From Calidihabitans tengchongensis (GTDB taxonomy: Bacteria; Sysuimicrobiota; Sysuimicrobiia; Sysuimicrobiales; Kaftiobacteriaceae): a DNA stretch of 64,000 nt. This document shows positions 1 to 7,506 of the stretch, in pieces. Position 1 is the first letter of the stretch. Each line of letters starts with the position of its first letter. Both the position numbers and the translations under genes were made by a program. The stretch covers positions 62,001 through 126,000 of the forward strand of contig JAVKIE010000003.1 of the NCBI GenBank assembly GCA_031459615.1. Reading direction: 5' to 3'. The notes beneath the pieces are model-generated. The model worked only from the letters and a program-made list of their open reading frames with translations, was not told the DNA's origin and did not search any database.

Positions 1-4
1 GTTC

Positions 5-442
5 GTGACAGCCCTGGGCGAGCGGCTGCGGGAGGCCGGCGCCGCCGGCCGGTTCGGACGGACTCTGGCCGTGGTGGGGACCGCCGCTCTGGCTCTGGAG
101 GCGCTGTTGTGGCAGGGTGGCGTGGCGGCCCTGGCCCGCCTCCAGACTACCGATCCGGTGGCGGCCCGGCACGCGTTCTTTGCCCTGGCCGGCGTGATCG
201 GCAGTGTGGACCTGCTGGGCACGGCGGCCGTGGGGCTGGGAGTCCTGTTGCTGGGGTCGGCGATGCGGTCGCTGCCCTCCTACGCCGGCGCCGGCACCGT
301 GGGGATGCTGGGGGGCGCCCTGCTTGTGGCCTCCCGGATCGTGCCCGGCCGTCTGCTGGTGGGACTCAGCGCCCTGCTGGCGGTGGTCTGGCTGGTATGG
401 AGCGGGCTCCTGCTGCGGAGGGAGACCTCCCGCGCGCCGTAA
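5..442 (+). CDS. Small multi-pass membrane protein, possibly partial
   Basis: I do not recognise this protein. It reads as about four hydrophobic helices (near residues 19-40, 55-83, 92-108 and 116-136) ending in a basic tail. The GTG at position 5 is the first usable start in the window, but the frame is still open back to the window edge, so the true start may lie upstream and this may be only the C-terminal part. It runs toward the nos cluster and its stop is four bases from the stop of the FixH-like gene on the other strand. No catalytic motif is visible; function unknown. Confidence 0.55.
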   Translation: MTALGERLREAGAAGRFGRTLAVVGTAALALEALLWQGGVAALARLQTTDPVAARHAFFALAGVIGSVDLLGTAAVGLGVLLLGSAMRSLPSYAGAGTVGMLGGALLVASRIVPGRLLVGLSALLAVVWLVWSGLLLRRETSRAP

Positions 443-446
443 TAAG

Positions 447-824
447 CTACCGGCCGACGTGGACCACAAAAGAGGCGTCCGGCCTGCCCGCTTTTCCTCT
501 GATCCGGATCACCCACCGCCCGTCCATGGAAAAGACATGGCGGGCCTCGTAGACGCCCGGCGCCATGCGCCGGAACTCCACCGCCTCGACGCCGTGATCC
601 ATCTCCGGCATCCCCGCCTCCGCCTGCAGCTCGAGCACTTCCAGGGGAGCGTCGGCCGGACCGGTGAGGCGCAGGCGCAGGACCACGGGCTGGAGGGCCA
701 CCGGGCGGCGCGGCGTCCAGGAGAGCGTGGCGGACCATCCCTCGCCGTACGCCCGCAGGGACGTCCCGGAGGCGCAGCCCGCGGCGAGCAGGAGACACGC
801 GGCCACCAGCGCCCGGGCGGTCAC
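447..824 (-). CDS. FixH/YtkA-like lipoprotein at the end of the nos operon
   Basis: A 125-residue exported protein with a lipoprotein signal (LLLAAGC, Cys17 the likely lipidated residue) followed by one beta-sandwich domain resembling FixH/YtkA-like proteins: a long stretch of alternating strands with the motif MPEMDHG and a conserved ending of the type GRWVIRIRG. FixH-type proteins are linked to copper oxidase assembly, so a role in delivering or protecting copper for NosZ is plausible; this is inference. It occupies the slot where nosL is often found, but it lacks a clear NosL copper motif. The GTG start overlaps the nosY stop by four bases, so the two genes are translationally coupled. Confidence 0.72.
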   Translation of the reverse strand: MTARALVAACLLLAAGCASGTSLRAYGEGWSATLSWTPRRPVALQPVVLRLRLTGPADAPLEVLELQAEAGMPEMDHGVEAVEFRRMAPGVYEARHVFSMDGRWVIRIRGKAGRPDASFVVHVGR

Positions 825-1648
825 GGTTCCACCATTCCCCCAAAACGCCGTCGCCCCACCGCGTAGCCCCCGATGGCCCACGCGGCCAGAACGGCCACGA
901 GGAGCACCACCACTCCCGCCGTGCCCACCTCCCCCGCGGCATACTGGCCAAGAGGGCCGGTCAGGTCGGCGGATCCGGTCACCGCCACGATGGCCGCGAT
1001 CCGGAAGGCGCTGACCGGGTTGGCGGCGGCCAGCGCGAACACGACCGCGGGGGGCAGCCGCAGGATCACCACCGTGGTCAGCACCCCCAGGTCGCTGAGG
1101 ATCACCAGCGCCAGCCACGCCACCAGCGACTGGCCCAGGGCCCGGCTGCGGGTGGGCGCGCGCGCCGACAGCGCAAAGCCGACCGACAGGGTGGTCAGGG
1201 CCAGCAAGGCCGAGAGCCCCACCAGCCACAGGTACGCTCCGACGCCCCCGGGTCCGGCCCGCAGCGCCAGGATCACGCCCGCGCCTCCGAACCCCACCAG
1301 CGTGGCGGCGACCAGACCCCACGCCACACCCAGGTACGCGCCGGCGAACACATCGCCGCGCCCGACGGGCTGGCTGAGCACCATCTCCAGGGCACCGCTC
1401 TCCCGCAGTCCGGGGATCCACCCGCATCCCACTGTCAGCCCCAGCAGGGGCACGAACAGCATCGCCAGGGAGATCAGCGTCGCCGCCGCCCGGTCAAACG
1501 ACGACACGCCCTGGATGCCGACCCCGGCCAGGGCCATCAGAGCCGCCGCCGCGGCCAGGGCTCCGAAAGCGACCGCCACCGAGGCGAACCAGCGGTCCCG
1601 CACCACCGCGCGGGCGTCCCACCGCATCAGGACTCCGACCGCCCTCAC
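821..1648 (-). CDS. nosY: NosY-like ABC permease
   Basis: Membrane subunit (275 residues) of the NosFY ABC transporter needed for maturation of the copper-sulfur centre of nitrous oxide reductase. Five to six hydrophobic helices are apparent, with a cytoplasmic N-terminus and the ABC-2-type region SGALEMVLSQP near residue 80. In the nos family NosY pairs with the ATPase NosF and supplies a sulfur compound to periplasmic NosD. The GTG start overlaps the nosF stop by four bases and its own stop overlaps the next start, so it sits in the middle of a coupled block. Length agrees with the family. Confidence 0.85.
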   Translation of the reverse strand: MRAVGVLMRWDARAVVRDRWFASVAVAFGALAAAAALMALAGVGIQGVSSFDRAAATLISLAMLFVPLLGLTVGCGWIPGLRESGALEMVLSQPVGRGDVFAGAYLGVAWGLVAATLVGFGGAGVILALRAGPGGVGAYLWLVGLSALLALTTLSVGFALSARAPTRSRALGQSLVAWLALVILSDLGVLTTVVILRLPPAVVFALAAANPVSAFRIAAIVAVTGSADLTGPLGQYAAGEVGTAGVVVLLVAVLAAWAIGGYAVGRRRFGGMVEP

Positions 1649-2490
1649 CGGCGCGCCTCCACCAGCAGCTCCCGCAGGCCGGGGGAGCGCAGGCGGAACG
1701 GCCTGCCGTCCACCGCCGCCATCACCCGGGGGAGATCGGTTTCGCGGACCCGTAGCCGCACCTGCCCCCCGGTGTCCGCCAGGACGACAACCTCCGACCC
1801 CACCGCCGGAACCGGGGCGGGCAGCACCACTTCCACCCACCGCAGGCGGGCGAGCTCGTCGACGGTCAGGTCGGCCGCGACACGGCCGCCCTCCAGGGCC
1901 ACCACCCGGTCCACGCGGGCGTCCAGGCCATCCAGGTGGTGGGTCGCCACCAGCACGGTCGCGCCCCGTCGGGCGGCCTCGTCCAGCCACCCGTGCAGCC
2001 GCGCCTCCCCGTCGCGGTCCAGATGGGCCGCCGGCTCGTCCAGCAGCCATACCGGCGGGTCGGCGATGCGGCTGCAGGCCAGAGCCAGCCGGCGGACCAT
2101 GCCGCCCGACAGGGCCCGCACGGGCCGCGAGGCGTGGGCGGCCAGATCCGCCGTCTCCAGCACCGCGCGGGGATCGACGTCGACCCCGCGCAGCTCCGCG
2201 CACATCTGGACGACCTCGGCGATAGTCAGCGTCGCCGGAAAAGCGGGAATTTGAGGGACGTAGCCGACCAGAGCCCGCGCCGCAGGACCGTCGGACCGGA
2301 CGTCCCGCCCGCCGATCCGGGCCGTTCCCTCTGCCGGCACCAGGCCCAGCAGGGCGCGCAGCAGTGTGGTCTTGCCCGCGCCGTTGGGCCCCACGACGGC
2401 CACCCGCTGTCCAGCGGGCACCACCAGATCCACGCCCCGCAGGACCTCCCGGGGGCCGAACCTCACACGCAGGTCGCAGACCTCGATCAC
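1645..2490 (-). CDS. nosF: NosF-like ABC ATPase
   Basis: ATP-binding subunit (281 residues) of the Nos maturation transporter. Walker A is GPNGAGKTT at residues 34-42; the signature LSGGM lies near 126-130 and Walker B with its catalytic Glu is in VWLLDEPAAHLD. The C-terminal 70 or so residues form the extra domain seen in NosF/CcmA-type ATPases. ATG start overlaps the nosD stop by four bases and its stop overlaps nosY. On its own the sequence could be any ABC-2-type ATPase; the nosD-F-Y order makes the assignment firm. Confidence 0.87.
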   Translation of the reverse strand: MIEVCDLRVRFGPREVLRGVDLVVPAGQRVAVVGPNGAGKTTLLRALLGLVPAEGTARIGGRDVRSDGPAARALVGYVPQIPAFPATLTIAEVVQMCAELRGVDVDPRAVLETADLAAHASRPVRALSGGMVRRLALACSRIADPPVWLLDEPAAHLDRDGEARLHGWLDEAARRGATVLVATHHLDGLDARVDRVVALEGGRVAADLTVDELARLRWVEVVLPAPVPAVGSEVVVLADTGGQVRLRVRETDLPRVMAAVDGRPFRLRSPGLRELLVEARR

Positions 2491-3851
2491 GGGATCTCCC
2501 TCCGCGCGGGACGCAGCGCCCCGGCGGCCATGACCACGCCGGCGGCCGTCAGCGCGGCGGCGACGGCCGCGAACAGCACGGATCCTTGCGCCTCCCGGAA
2601 CGCGTCCGGGACCGCCGGGCGCACCAGGGGAAAGGGATCTTCCACAAGGACCTCCGGGGCAAACAGGGGCAACAGCCGGGCGGCGGTATCCAGGGCGTCC
2701 ACCGCCACCGATCCCCAGAGGATCCGGGTGTCGGGGGCGCGGTCGGCCAGCCCTTCAAACCACCGGCGGACCGCGTGAGGTACGTCGCCGACCCCGTCTT
2801 TGGACAGGTCCCACCCCGCGTAGTCGCTCCAGTAGTTGCCCCGCCCCTCCCACGCCCAGCGGGCAGGGCTGCGCCCTCCATCCACCCGCACCTGCTCGGT
2901 GTTGCCGGCGATGGTATTGCCGGTGAACGCGATGCCCGAGGCGTTGCTGAGCAGGACGATCCCGGTCCGGTTGCCGGCGATGACGTTGCCGGCCACCATG
3001 GCAATGCCATCATCCCGCCGCGGCGTCCCGTCCACATACAGCCCCACGTGGTTGTCCGCCAGCAGGTTCCCCTCCACCACCACGTCGTCGGACTCCTTGA
3101 GGGCGACCCCCACCCCGGTGGGTCCCCGGTGGCGGAGAAACCGGTTGCCCTCCAGCCGCACCCCGGTGCTGTACATCACGTAGGCGCCCACCGCATTGTC
3201 CTCGAAGACGCTGTCCAGCACCCGCATCTCATCCGCGTACATCAGGTGCACGCCGTACCGGGAGCCCCGTACCCGCGCCCCGTGCAGGACCGAGCCGCGG
3301 GAGAACCAGACCAGCACGTCCCGCAGCGCCTCCACCTCCAGGCCGGTGAGGACCACCCGGTCACTGTACCACAGGCGGACGGCGTCTCCCCGCCGGCTGA
3401 GGGGCAGCGCCTTCCCCCGCATGCGCACCCGCCGGACCACCGCGCCATGGGCCTGCTTGAGGTTGAGGCCGAAGAGCACGTCCTCCAGGGTCACGTCCTC
3501 GATCAGCACCCCGGCCGCGCCCACGAAGACCCCCGCGTCCTCGGTGTTGAGGTCGCTGCCGCTTCCCCGCAGGATCAGCCCCCGCACCACAACGCCCGGG
3601 GACTCCACCCGCACCACGGTGCCCCGTCCCCCGGCGTCGATGGCGGCGCCGGGTGCTCCCACCAGGCGCAGAGGCTTGCGGATCACCACGCCCCCGGACT
3701 GCACGCCCCGCACCAGAACCTCGGCCCCCGCCGGCGCCCGGTCGATCAGGGTCTGCAGGGCATCGCCCGGAGGCATCCCCGCGGTGGGCGGTGCCATCCC
3801 GGCGGCCGCCAGGATCGCCGCGACGAAGGCGGCGAGCAGGGGACCTGTCAC
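2487..3851 (-). CDS. nosD: NosD, periplasmic beta-helix copper-site maturation factor
   Basis: A 454-residue exported protein needed for building the CuZ centre of NosZ. Residues 1-20 form a signal peptide; from about 60 to 340 there are repeating right-handed beta-helix (CASH-type) turns rich in G-N-x-I/V patterns, for example AGNVIAGNRTGIVLLSN. The last 30 residues contain a hydrophobic helix followed by RPARREIP, suggesting C-terminal membrane anchoring. The GTG at 3851 is preferred over in-frame codons upstream because it overlaps the preceding gene's stop by four bases and directly precedes the signal peptide. NosF and NosY follow. Confidence 0.88.
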   Translation of the reverse strand: MTGPLLAAFVAAILAAAGMAPPTAGMPPGDALQTLIDRAPAGAEVLVRGVQSGGVVIRKPLRLVGAPGAAIDAGGRGTVVRVESPGVVVRGLILRGSGSDLNTEDAGVFVGAAGVLIEDVTLEDVLFGLNLKQAHGAVVRRVRMRGKALPLSRRGDAVRLWYSDRVVLTGLEVEALRDVLVWFSRGSVLHGARVRGSRYGVHLMYADEMRVLDSVFEDNAVGAYVMYSTGVRLEGNRFLRHRGPTGVGVALKESDDVVVEGNLLADNHVGLYVDGTPRRDDGIAMVAGNVIAGNRTGIVLLSNASGIAFTGNTIAGNTEQVRVDGGRSPARWAWEGRGNYWSDYAGWDLSKDGVGDVPHAVRRWFEGLADRAPDTRILWGSVAVDALDTAARLLPLFAPEVLVEDPFPLVRPAVPDAFREAQGSVLFAAVAAALTAAGVVMAAGALRPARREIP

Positions 3852-4438
3852 CGGCGCCACCCCGTCACGACGTTGTACAGGGCCAGCGCCGCCGTGGCCA
3901 CCGCCAGCAGGAACCCCCAGCGGGGCGCGGCCACCGTGGTGAACTGCATGACGGTGCCCCGGCCGATCACCGGCGGCATGAAGGGCTCCACCCGGATGGG
4001 GGCGGAAGGATCCAGCGAGTGGCCGAACCGCCACAGCCAGTACGCGAGGTCCGCCACCACCCCGACGGGAAAGACGACGGCCGGCGCCTGCAGGAGCAGC
4101 CCCAGGCGGCCGAACAGCGGCGCGGAGCCCACGGCCAGCACACCACCGAGGACCAGCGGCACCGCCAGGCGCCGCTCCAGCGGCGCCGCCAGGCTCAGGC
4201 TCTTCATGCCGATGTAGTGGTTGAGGATGTCAATCTCCCGGGCGTCGCCTCCCACCCGGGTGAGGTAGATGTCGGCCCGCAGGCCGCCGGGATACTGGGG
4301 GGCGTACAATGTGACGCGCCAGTAGGGCATCAGCAGCGACAGGCCCAGCAGCGCCGCCGCCGCCAGGGAGCGCACCCACCGCCCGTCGGAGCGCGCCCGG
4401 GCCCGCGCCAGGGACTCCCGCATCGCCGCCAGGGCCAT
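3848..4438 (-). CDS. nosB: NosB-like membrane protein (LNHYIGMK motif)
   Basis: A 196-residue membrane protein with about four helices (near residues 25-42, 92-112, 118-140 and 172-190). A periplasmic-looking loop contains LYAPQYPGGL and ILNHYIGMKSL, motifs I associate with a conserved family found beside clade II nosZ genes. Its position directly between nosZ and nosD is the position of nosB in the Wolinella nosZBD order. The biochemical role of this family is not established; a function in electron delivery to, or secretion and maturation of, NosZ is inference. The symbol is based on motif plus position. The stop overlaps the nosD start by four bases. Confidence 0.72.
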   Translation of the reverse strand: MALAAMRESLARARARSDGRWVRSLAAAALLGLSLLMPYWRVTLYAPQYPGGLRADIYLTRVGGDAREIDILNHYIGMKSLSLAAPLERRLAVPLVLGGVLAVGSAPLFGRLGLLLQAPAVVFPVGVVADLAYWLWRFGHSLDPSAPIRVEPFMPPVIGRGTVMQFTTVAAPRWGFLLAVATAALALYNVVTGWRR

Positions 4439-4493
4439 CGCTTCCGTCCTCCTTGGGGCGCGGGGGCGGGGAGGCCCGCCCCCGCGCGTTCAC

Positions 4494-6473
4494 TCAGGGC
4501 TCGACCTCCAGGTAGCCGGCCATCTCCAGGTGCAGCGCCGAGCAGAACTCGGTGCAGTAGAACGGGAAGACGCCGGCCCGGTCGGCCGTGAAGATCACGG
4601 TCTCGGTCTTGCCCGGCTCCAGGCTCAGGTTGATGTTGTGGCGGTCGATGGCAAACCCGTGGATGGCGTCCTTGGCCCGCTCAATGTTGGTGATGTGGAT
4701 GATCACCGTGTCGCCCTTCTTCGCCCGGATCCGGTCCGGGGTGAAGTGGCTGCGCATGGCGGTCATCCAGACCTCCACCGTCCGCCCCCGCCGCTCGATC
4801 CGTTCCTTGCCGGCGGTCACGGCCTGCGGGTCGGGCTGCATGGTGAGCGGGTTGATGCCCACCTGCGGGTAGACCGCCCACGACGTGACCCGCTCCAGCG
4901 GGATGATCTGCGCCAGGTGGGGTTCCGCCAGGCCGACGGGGGTGTTGCTCAGCAGGCGCATCTTCTCGCCGCTGATGTCGATCAGCTGCAGGTTCTGGGG
5001 GAACAGCGGCCCGACGTTGCGGTACTGGTCCACCGACCACTTGTTGAGGGCCACCAGGTACTTGCCGCCCGGCCTGGCCGTGTCCCCCATGACCGTGGCC
5101 AGGTGGCCGATGTTGTACTGCACCGGCAGCGTGTCCACCAGCTTCCAGCCGTCCCCGCCCCGGTGGTAGGGCTCGCCCAGGGTCCACTTGGCCACGGCGC
5201 TGTCCAGGAACAGGCTGGTGTAGGCGTTGCCCCGGTCGTCAAACTGGGTGTGCAGCGGCCCCAGGCCCACCTTCACCTGGGCCGCCACCACCCGGTCGAA
5301 GGCCAGGATGGGCACTCCGTAGGGGTCGCGACCCGAGAACGCCCGGTCCCGGACGGCCTGCTGGATCTTCCGGAACGAGTACACGGTGACGTTGGGGTCC
5401 AGCTTGCCGCCCACCACGATGTAGTCTCCCCGGGGCGCCACGTCCACCCCGTGGGGGCTCTTGGGCTCGGGCGCAAAGTACAGGACGCCTCCCTCCACGG
5501 CGTCCCGCAAGGACAGGACCTTGATGCCGTTCACGGTCCGGGCCCGGCCCTGGGCCACCAGCTCGGCGGCCCGCCGGTAGTTGATGATGTGCAGGTAGTC
5601 CACGTCCCGCGCCGAGGCGCCGATCTCCATGGGCGGCTGCTTGTCCAGGGTCCCCCCGATGGCCCGCTCGGTGTTGAACGAGTTGATGAATGCCCACCCA
5701 TCGCTCTCCAGGCGGCCGAAGTCCGCCAGGTCCTGCCAGTAGGGGGGCACCTCGATCTGGAAAGAGCGGGCGGGGTCGATGCGGCCCCGGGCGCGGTCAA
5801 AGCGCCAGAAGGTCACCAGACCCCGGTAGTGCTGGTTGTAGGCCTCCTGGGACAGCGCCCGGTATCCTGGCGGGAACGGCGCCGCGTACTGCGTGGCCTC
5901 CAGCACGTAGTCGGTGTCGGGGCTCACCACCGCCCCGTGGTTGCTGTAGGCATTGGGGTTGCGGACGATCTGCTTGGTGGAGAAGTCCCGCAGGTCGATG
6001 ACCGCGATGCGCGCGTTGGCCTTGTCGTTGATGAACAGGTACTGGCCGTCGTATTCGCCCTTGGTCTCACTGAGGGCCGGGTGGTGAGTGTCTCCCCACG
6101 CCAGGGATTCCCCCTTTCCCTCCCCGCCGGCGAGGATCTCCCGGCTCTCTTTGCTGAACCCGTATCCCTGCCAGGGCTCCGGGGCGAACACGCCGATGAC
6201 CCGCAGCAACCGCATGGAGGGCAGCCCGTACACCAGGACCTGGCCTGACTGGCCGCCCGACGAAAACATCAGGTACTCGTCATATTTGCCCGGCGGCACA
6301 TAGGTCTGCACCGCCGCCAGGACCTGGTCGGGTGTCAGGCCCCGGGCGCGGATCACCTCCTGCAGGGTGGGCTGTCCGGGACCCGCGGACGCACCCCAGC
6401 GGCCGGCGACGGCCGCCACCAGGGCGACAGCCAGGCCCAGGATCCCCGGGATCAGCCAGCGATGGCGTCTCAT
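4494..6473 (-). CDS. nosZ: Nitrous oxide reductase NosZ (clade II-type)
   Basis: Reduces N2O to N2 in the periplasm using CuA and CuZ centres. The 659-residue protein has an N-terminal beta-propeller with the CuZ histidine context (GDTHHP, SNHG, KSPHGVDV, LGPLHTQFDD, YNIGHLATV, AEPHLAQ) and a C-terminal cupredoxin domain with the complete CuA motif CTEFCSALHLEM (Cys640, Cys644, His648, Met651). The signal peptide starts MRRHRWLIPG and lacks a convincing twin-arginine motif, which with the adjacent nosB-like gene and no nosR indicates a Sec-exported clade II enzyme. ATG at 6473 follows a short gap after the cupredoxin gene. All key residues look intact, so it should be active. Confidence 0.96.
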   Translation of the reverse strand: MRRHRWLIPGILGLAVALVAAVAGRWGASAGPGQPTLQEVIRARGLTPDQVLAAVQTYVPPGKYDEYLMFSSGGQSGQVLVYGLPSMRLLRVIGVFAPEPWQGYGFSKESREILAGGEGKGESLAWGDTHHPALSETKGEYDGQYLFINDKANARIAVIDLRDFSTKQIVRNPNAYSNHGAVVSPDTDYVLEATQYAAPFPPGYRALSQEAYNQHYRGLVTFWRFDRARGRIDPARSFQIEVPPYWQDLADFGRLESDGWAFINSFNTERAIGGTLDKQPPMEIGASARDVDYLHIINYRRAAELVAQGRARTVNGIKVLSLRDAVEGGVLYFAPEPKSPHGVDVAPRGDYIVVGGKLDPNVTVYSFRKIQQAVRDRAFSGRDPYGVPILAFDRVVAAQVKVGLGPLHTQFDDRGNAYTSLFLDSAVAKWTLGEPYHRGGDGWKLVDTLPVQYNIGHLATVMGDTARPGGKYLVALNKWSVDQYRNVGPLFPQNLQLIDISGEKMRLLSNTPVGLAEPHLAQIIPLERVTSWAVYPQVGINPLTMQPDPQAVTAGKERIERRGRTVEVWMTAMRSHFTPDRIRAKKGDTVIIHITNIERAKDAIHGFAIDRHNINLSLEPGKTETVIFTADRAGVFPFYCTEFCSALHLEMAGYLEVEP

Positions 6474-6502
6474 GTTCTCCCCCCTTGTTTGCGGCAGCCG
6501 CC

Positions 6503-6895
6503 TCAGCGGACCACCAGTTTGGCTGTCATGCCGGCCTCCTTGTGGCCCGGCACCTCGCACACCAGGGTGTAGGTTCCCGGCCGCAGGTCCACCACCAGTT
6601 CCTCGGTCTGGCCGGGGCGGATCTGGGACGTGCGCTTGTCGAGCTCCACGATCACGAAGTCGTGCTCCACCGTGCCCTCGTTGCGGACCACGAACTTCAC
6701 CCGGCCGGCAGGGACCTCGGTGGCCGACAGGGTGAAGCCGAACTCCCGCGTGGTCACCATCACCGTGCCCTCCTCGGGGGCCGCGGGCTGCGCCTGGGGC
6801 TGCTCCGGGGGAGCCGCCTGCCGGCCTCCGCAGGCCGCCGCGCCCACCGCGGCCAGAACCACGAGTGCCATCAGGCCCATCCACCGTCCCCTCAC
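6503..6895 (-). CDS. Lipid-anchored type 1 copper protein (cupredoxin)
   Basis: A 130-residue lipoprotein: signal helix, lipobox ending at Cys22, a Pro/Gln/Ala linker, then one cupredoxin domain. The type 1 copper ligands are all visible: His78 (in EHDF) and Cys113, His118 and Met123 (in CEVPGHKEAGM). Such blue copper proteins carry single electrons outside the membrane. Lying directly upstream of nosZ, it is a good candidate for NosZ's electron donor, in place of a c-type cytochrome; this is inference. The GTG start is chosen because a strong GGAGGTGA ribosome site, lying inside the end of the Rrf2 gene, precedes it by about six bases. Confidence 0.85.
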   Translation of the reverse strand: MRGRWMGLMALVVLAAVGAAACGGRQAAPPEQPQAQPAAPEEGTVMVTTREFGFTLSATEVPAGRVKFVVRNEGTVEHDFVIVELDKRTSQIRPGQTEELVVDLRPGTYTLVCEVPGHKEAGMTAKLVVR

Positions 6896-6900
6896 GCGTC

Positions 6901-7386
6901 TCACCTCCACCGATGGGATTCGGGCTGCTGCCCGCCCGTCGACATCTCCTTGAGGACCGATCTGGATCGCGCCTCGCCGCCTCCCCGCGCCCGGGAGGAT
7001 CCCGCGGCCAGGGAGGCCACCGTCACCGCGGCCATCTCGCGCTCCACCACGGCCTGCAGACGCGCCAGCGCGCTCCGCACCGGGCACGGCTGCGGACACG
7101 GGCAGTCGCCCCACACGATGCACTGGTTGATGGCCACCGGCCCTTCCACCGCCTGCACCACGTCTGCCAGGGTCAGCGCCTGCGGCGGCCTCGCCAGAGC
7201 CACGCCGCCCCGCGACCCGCGGAAGGTGCGCACGATCCCCCGGCGGGCCAGCGCCTGGATGATCTTGGCCGCGTACGCCGGCGGGATGCGCTGGCGGCGG
7301 GCGACGTCCACCGACCGGGTGCGGGGATGCGCGCACAGGTCCAGCACGGTGCGCAGGGCGTAGTGGGCGTGTCGTGAAAGCCGCAT
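6901..7386 (-). CDS. Rrf2-family regulator with cysteine cluster (NsrR-like)
   Basis: A 161-residue Rrf2 transcription factor. The N-terminal winged helix (residues 1-65, MRLSRHAHYALRTVLDL onward) is typical, and the wing contains RTFRGSRGG. Cys89, Cys95, Cys97 and Cys101 form a CIVWGDCPCPQPC cluster like the Fe-S binding cysteines of NsrR/IscR, so it likely senses NO, redox state or Fe-S status. The roughly 40-residue Ser/Arg-rich tail is poorly conserved. It is the first gene of the nos operon, five bases from the cupredoxin start, so it probably controls that operon and itself. A perfect inverted repeat sits just upstream of its ATG. Confidence 0.85.
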   Translation of the reverse strand: MRLSRHAHYALRTVLDLCAHPRTRSVDVARRQRIPPAYAAKIIQALARRGIVRTFRGSRGGVALARPPQALTLADVVQAVEGPVAINQCIVWGDCPCPQPCPVRSALARLQAVVEREMAAVTVASLAAGSSRARGGGEARSRSVLKEMSTGGQQPESHRWR

Positions 7387-7392
7387 AAAGTG

Positions 7393-7413
7393 GACAAACG
7401 GGAGACGTTTGTC
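7393..7413. promoter_or_regulatory. Candidate operator before the Rrf2 gene
   Basis: A perfect inverted repeat with 8-base arms (GACAAACG / CGTTTGTC) separated by GGAGA, ending six bases before the ATG of the Rrf2-type regulator. In a 70% GC background an AT-containing perfect palindrome at this place is a good candidate for the regulator's own binding site. It differs from the E. coli NsrR site. The same sequence could instead form an RNA hairpin next to the start codon. Confidence 0.5.
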
Positions 7414-7477
7414 GGATTCACCCTATCCCGCGCAGGGATCGCCCGCCATCGGGCGGGGAGAGGAATTGCATCGGGCC

Positions 7478-7494
7478 GGCGCCCGATGGGCGCC
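7478..7494 (-). terminator. Hairpin after the universal stress protein gene
   Basis: GGCGCCC / GGGCGCC arms (7 bp) with a three-base loop, 13 bases past the stop of the universal stress gene. No T-run follows, so it may be a Rho-dependent end, an RNA-stabilising hairpin or part of the nos promoter region. Confidence 0.3.
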
Positions 7495-7506
7495 ACCGGC
7501 CCGGGT

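Noticed and set aside
447..824. nosL
   Set aside because: It is a lipoprotein in the nosL position but its strands and motif resemble FixH/YtkA, not the NosL copper site.
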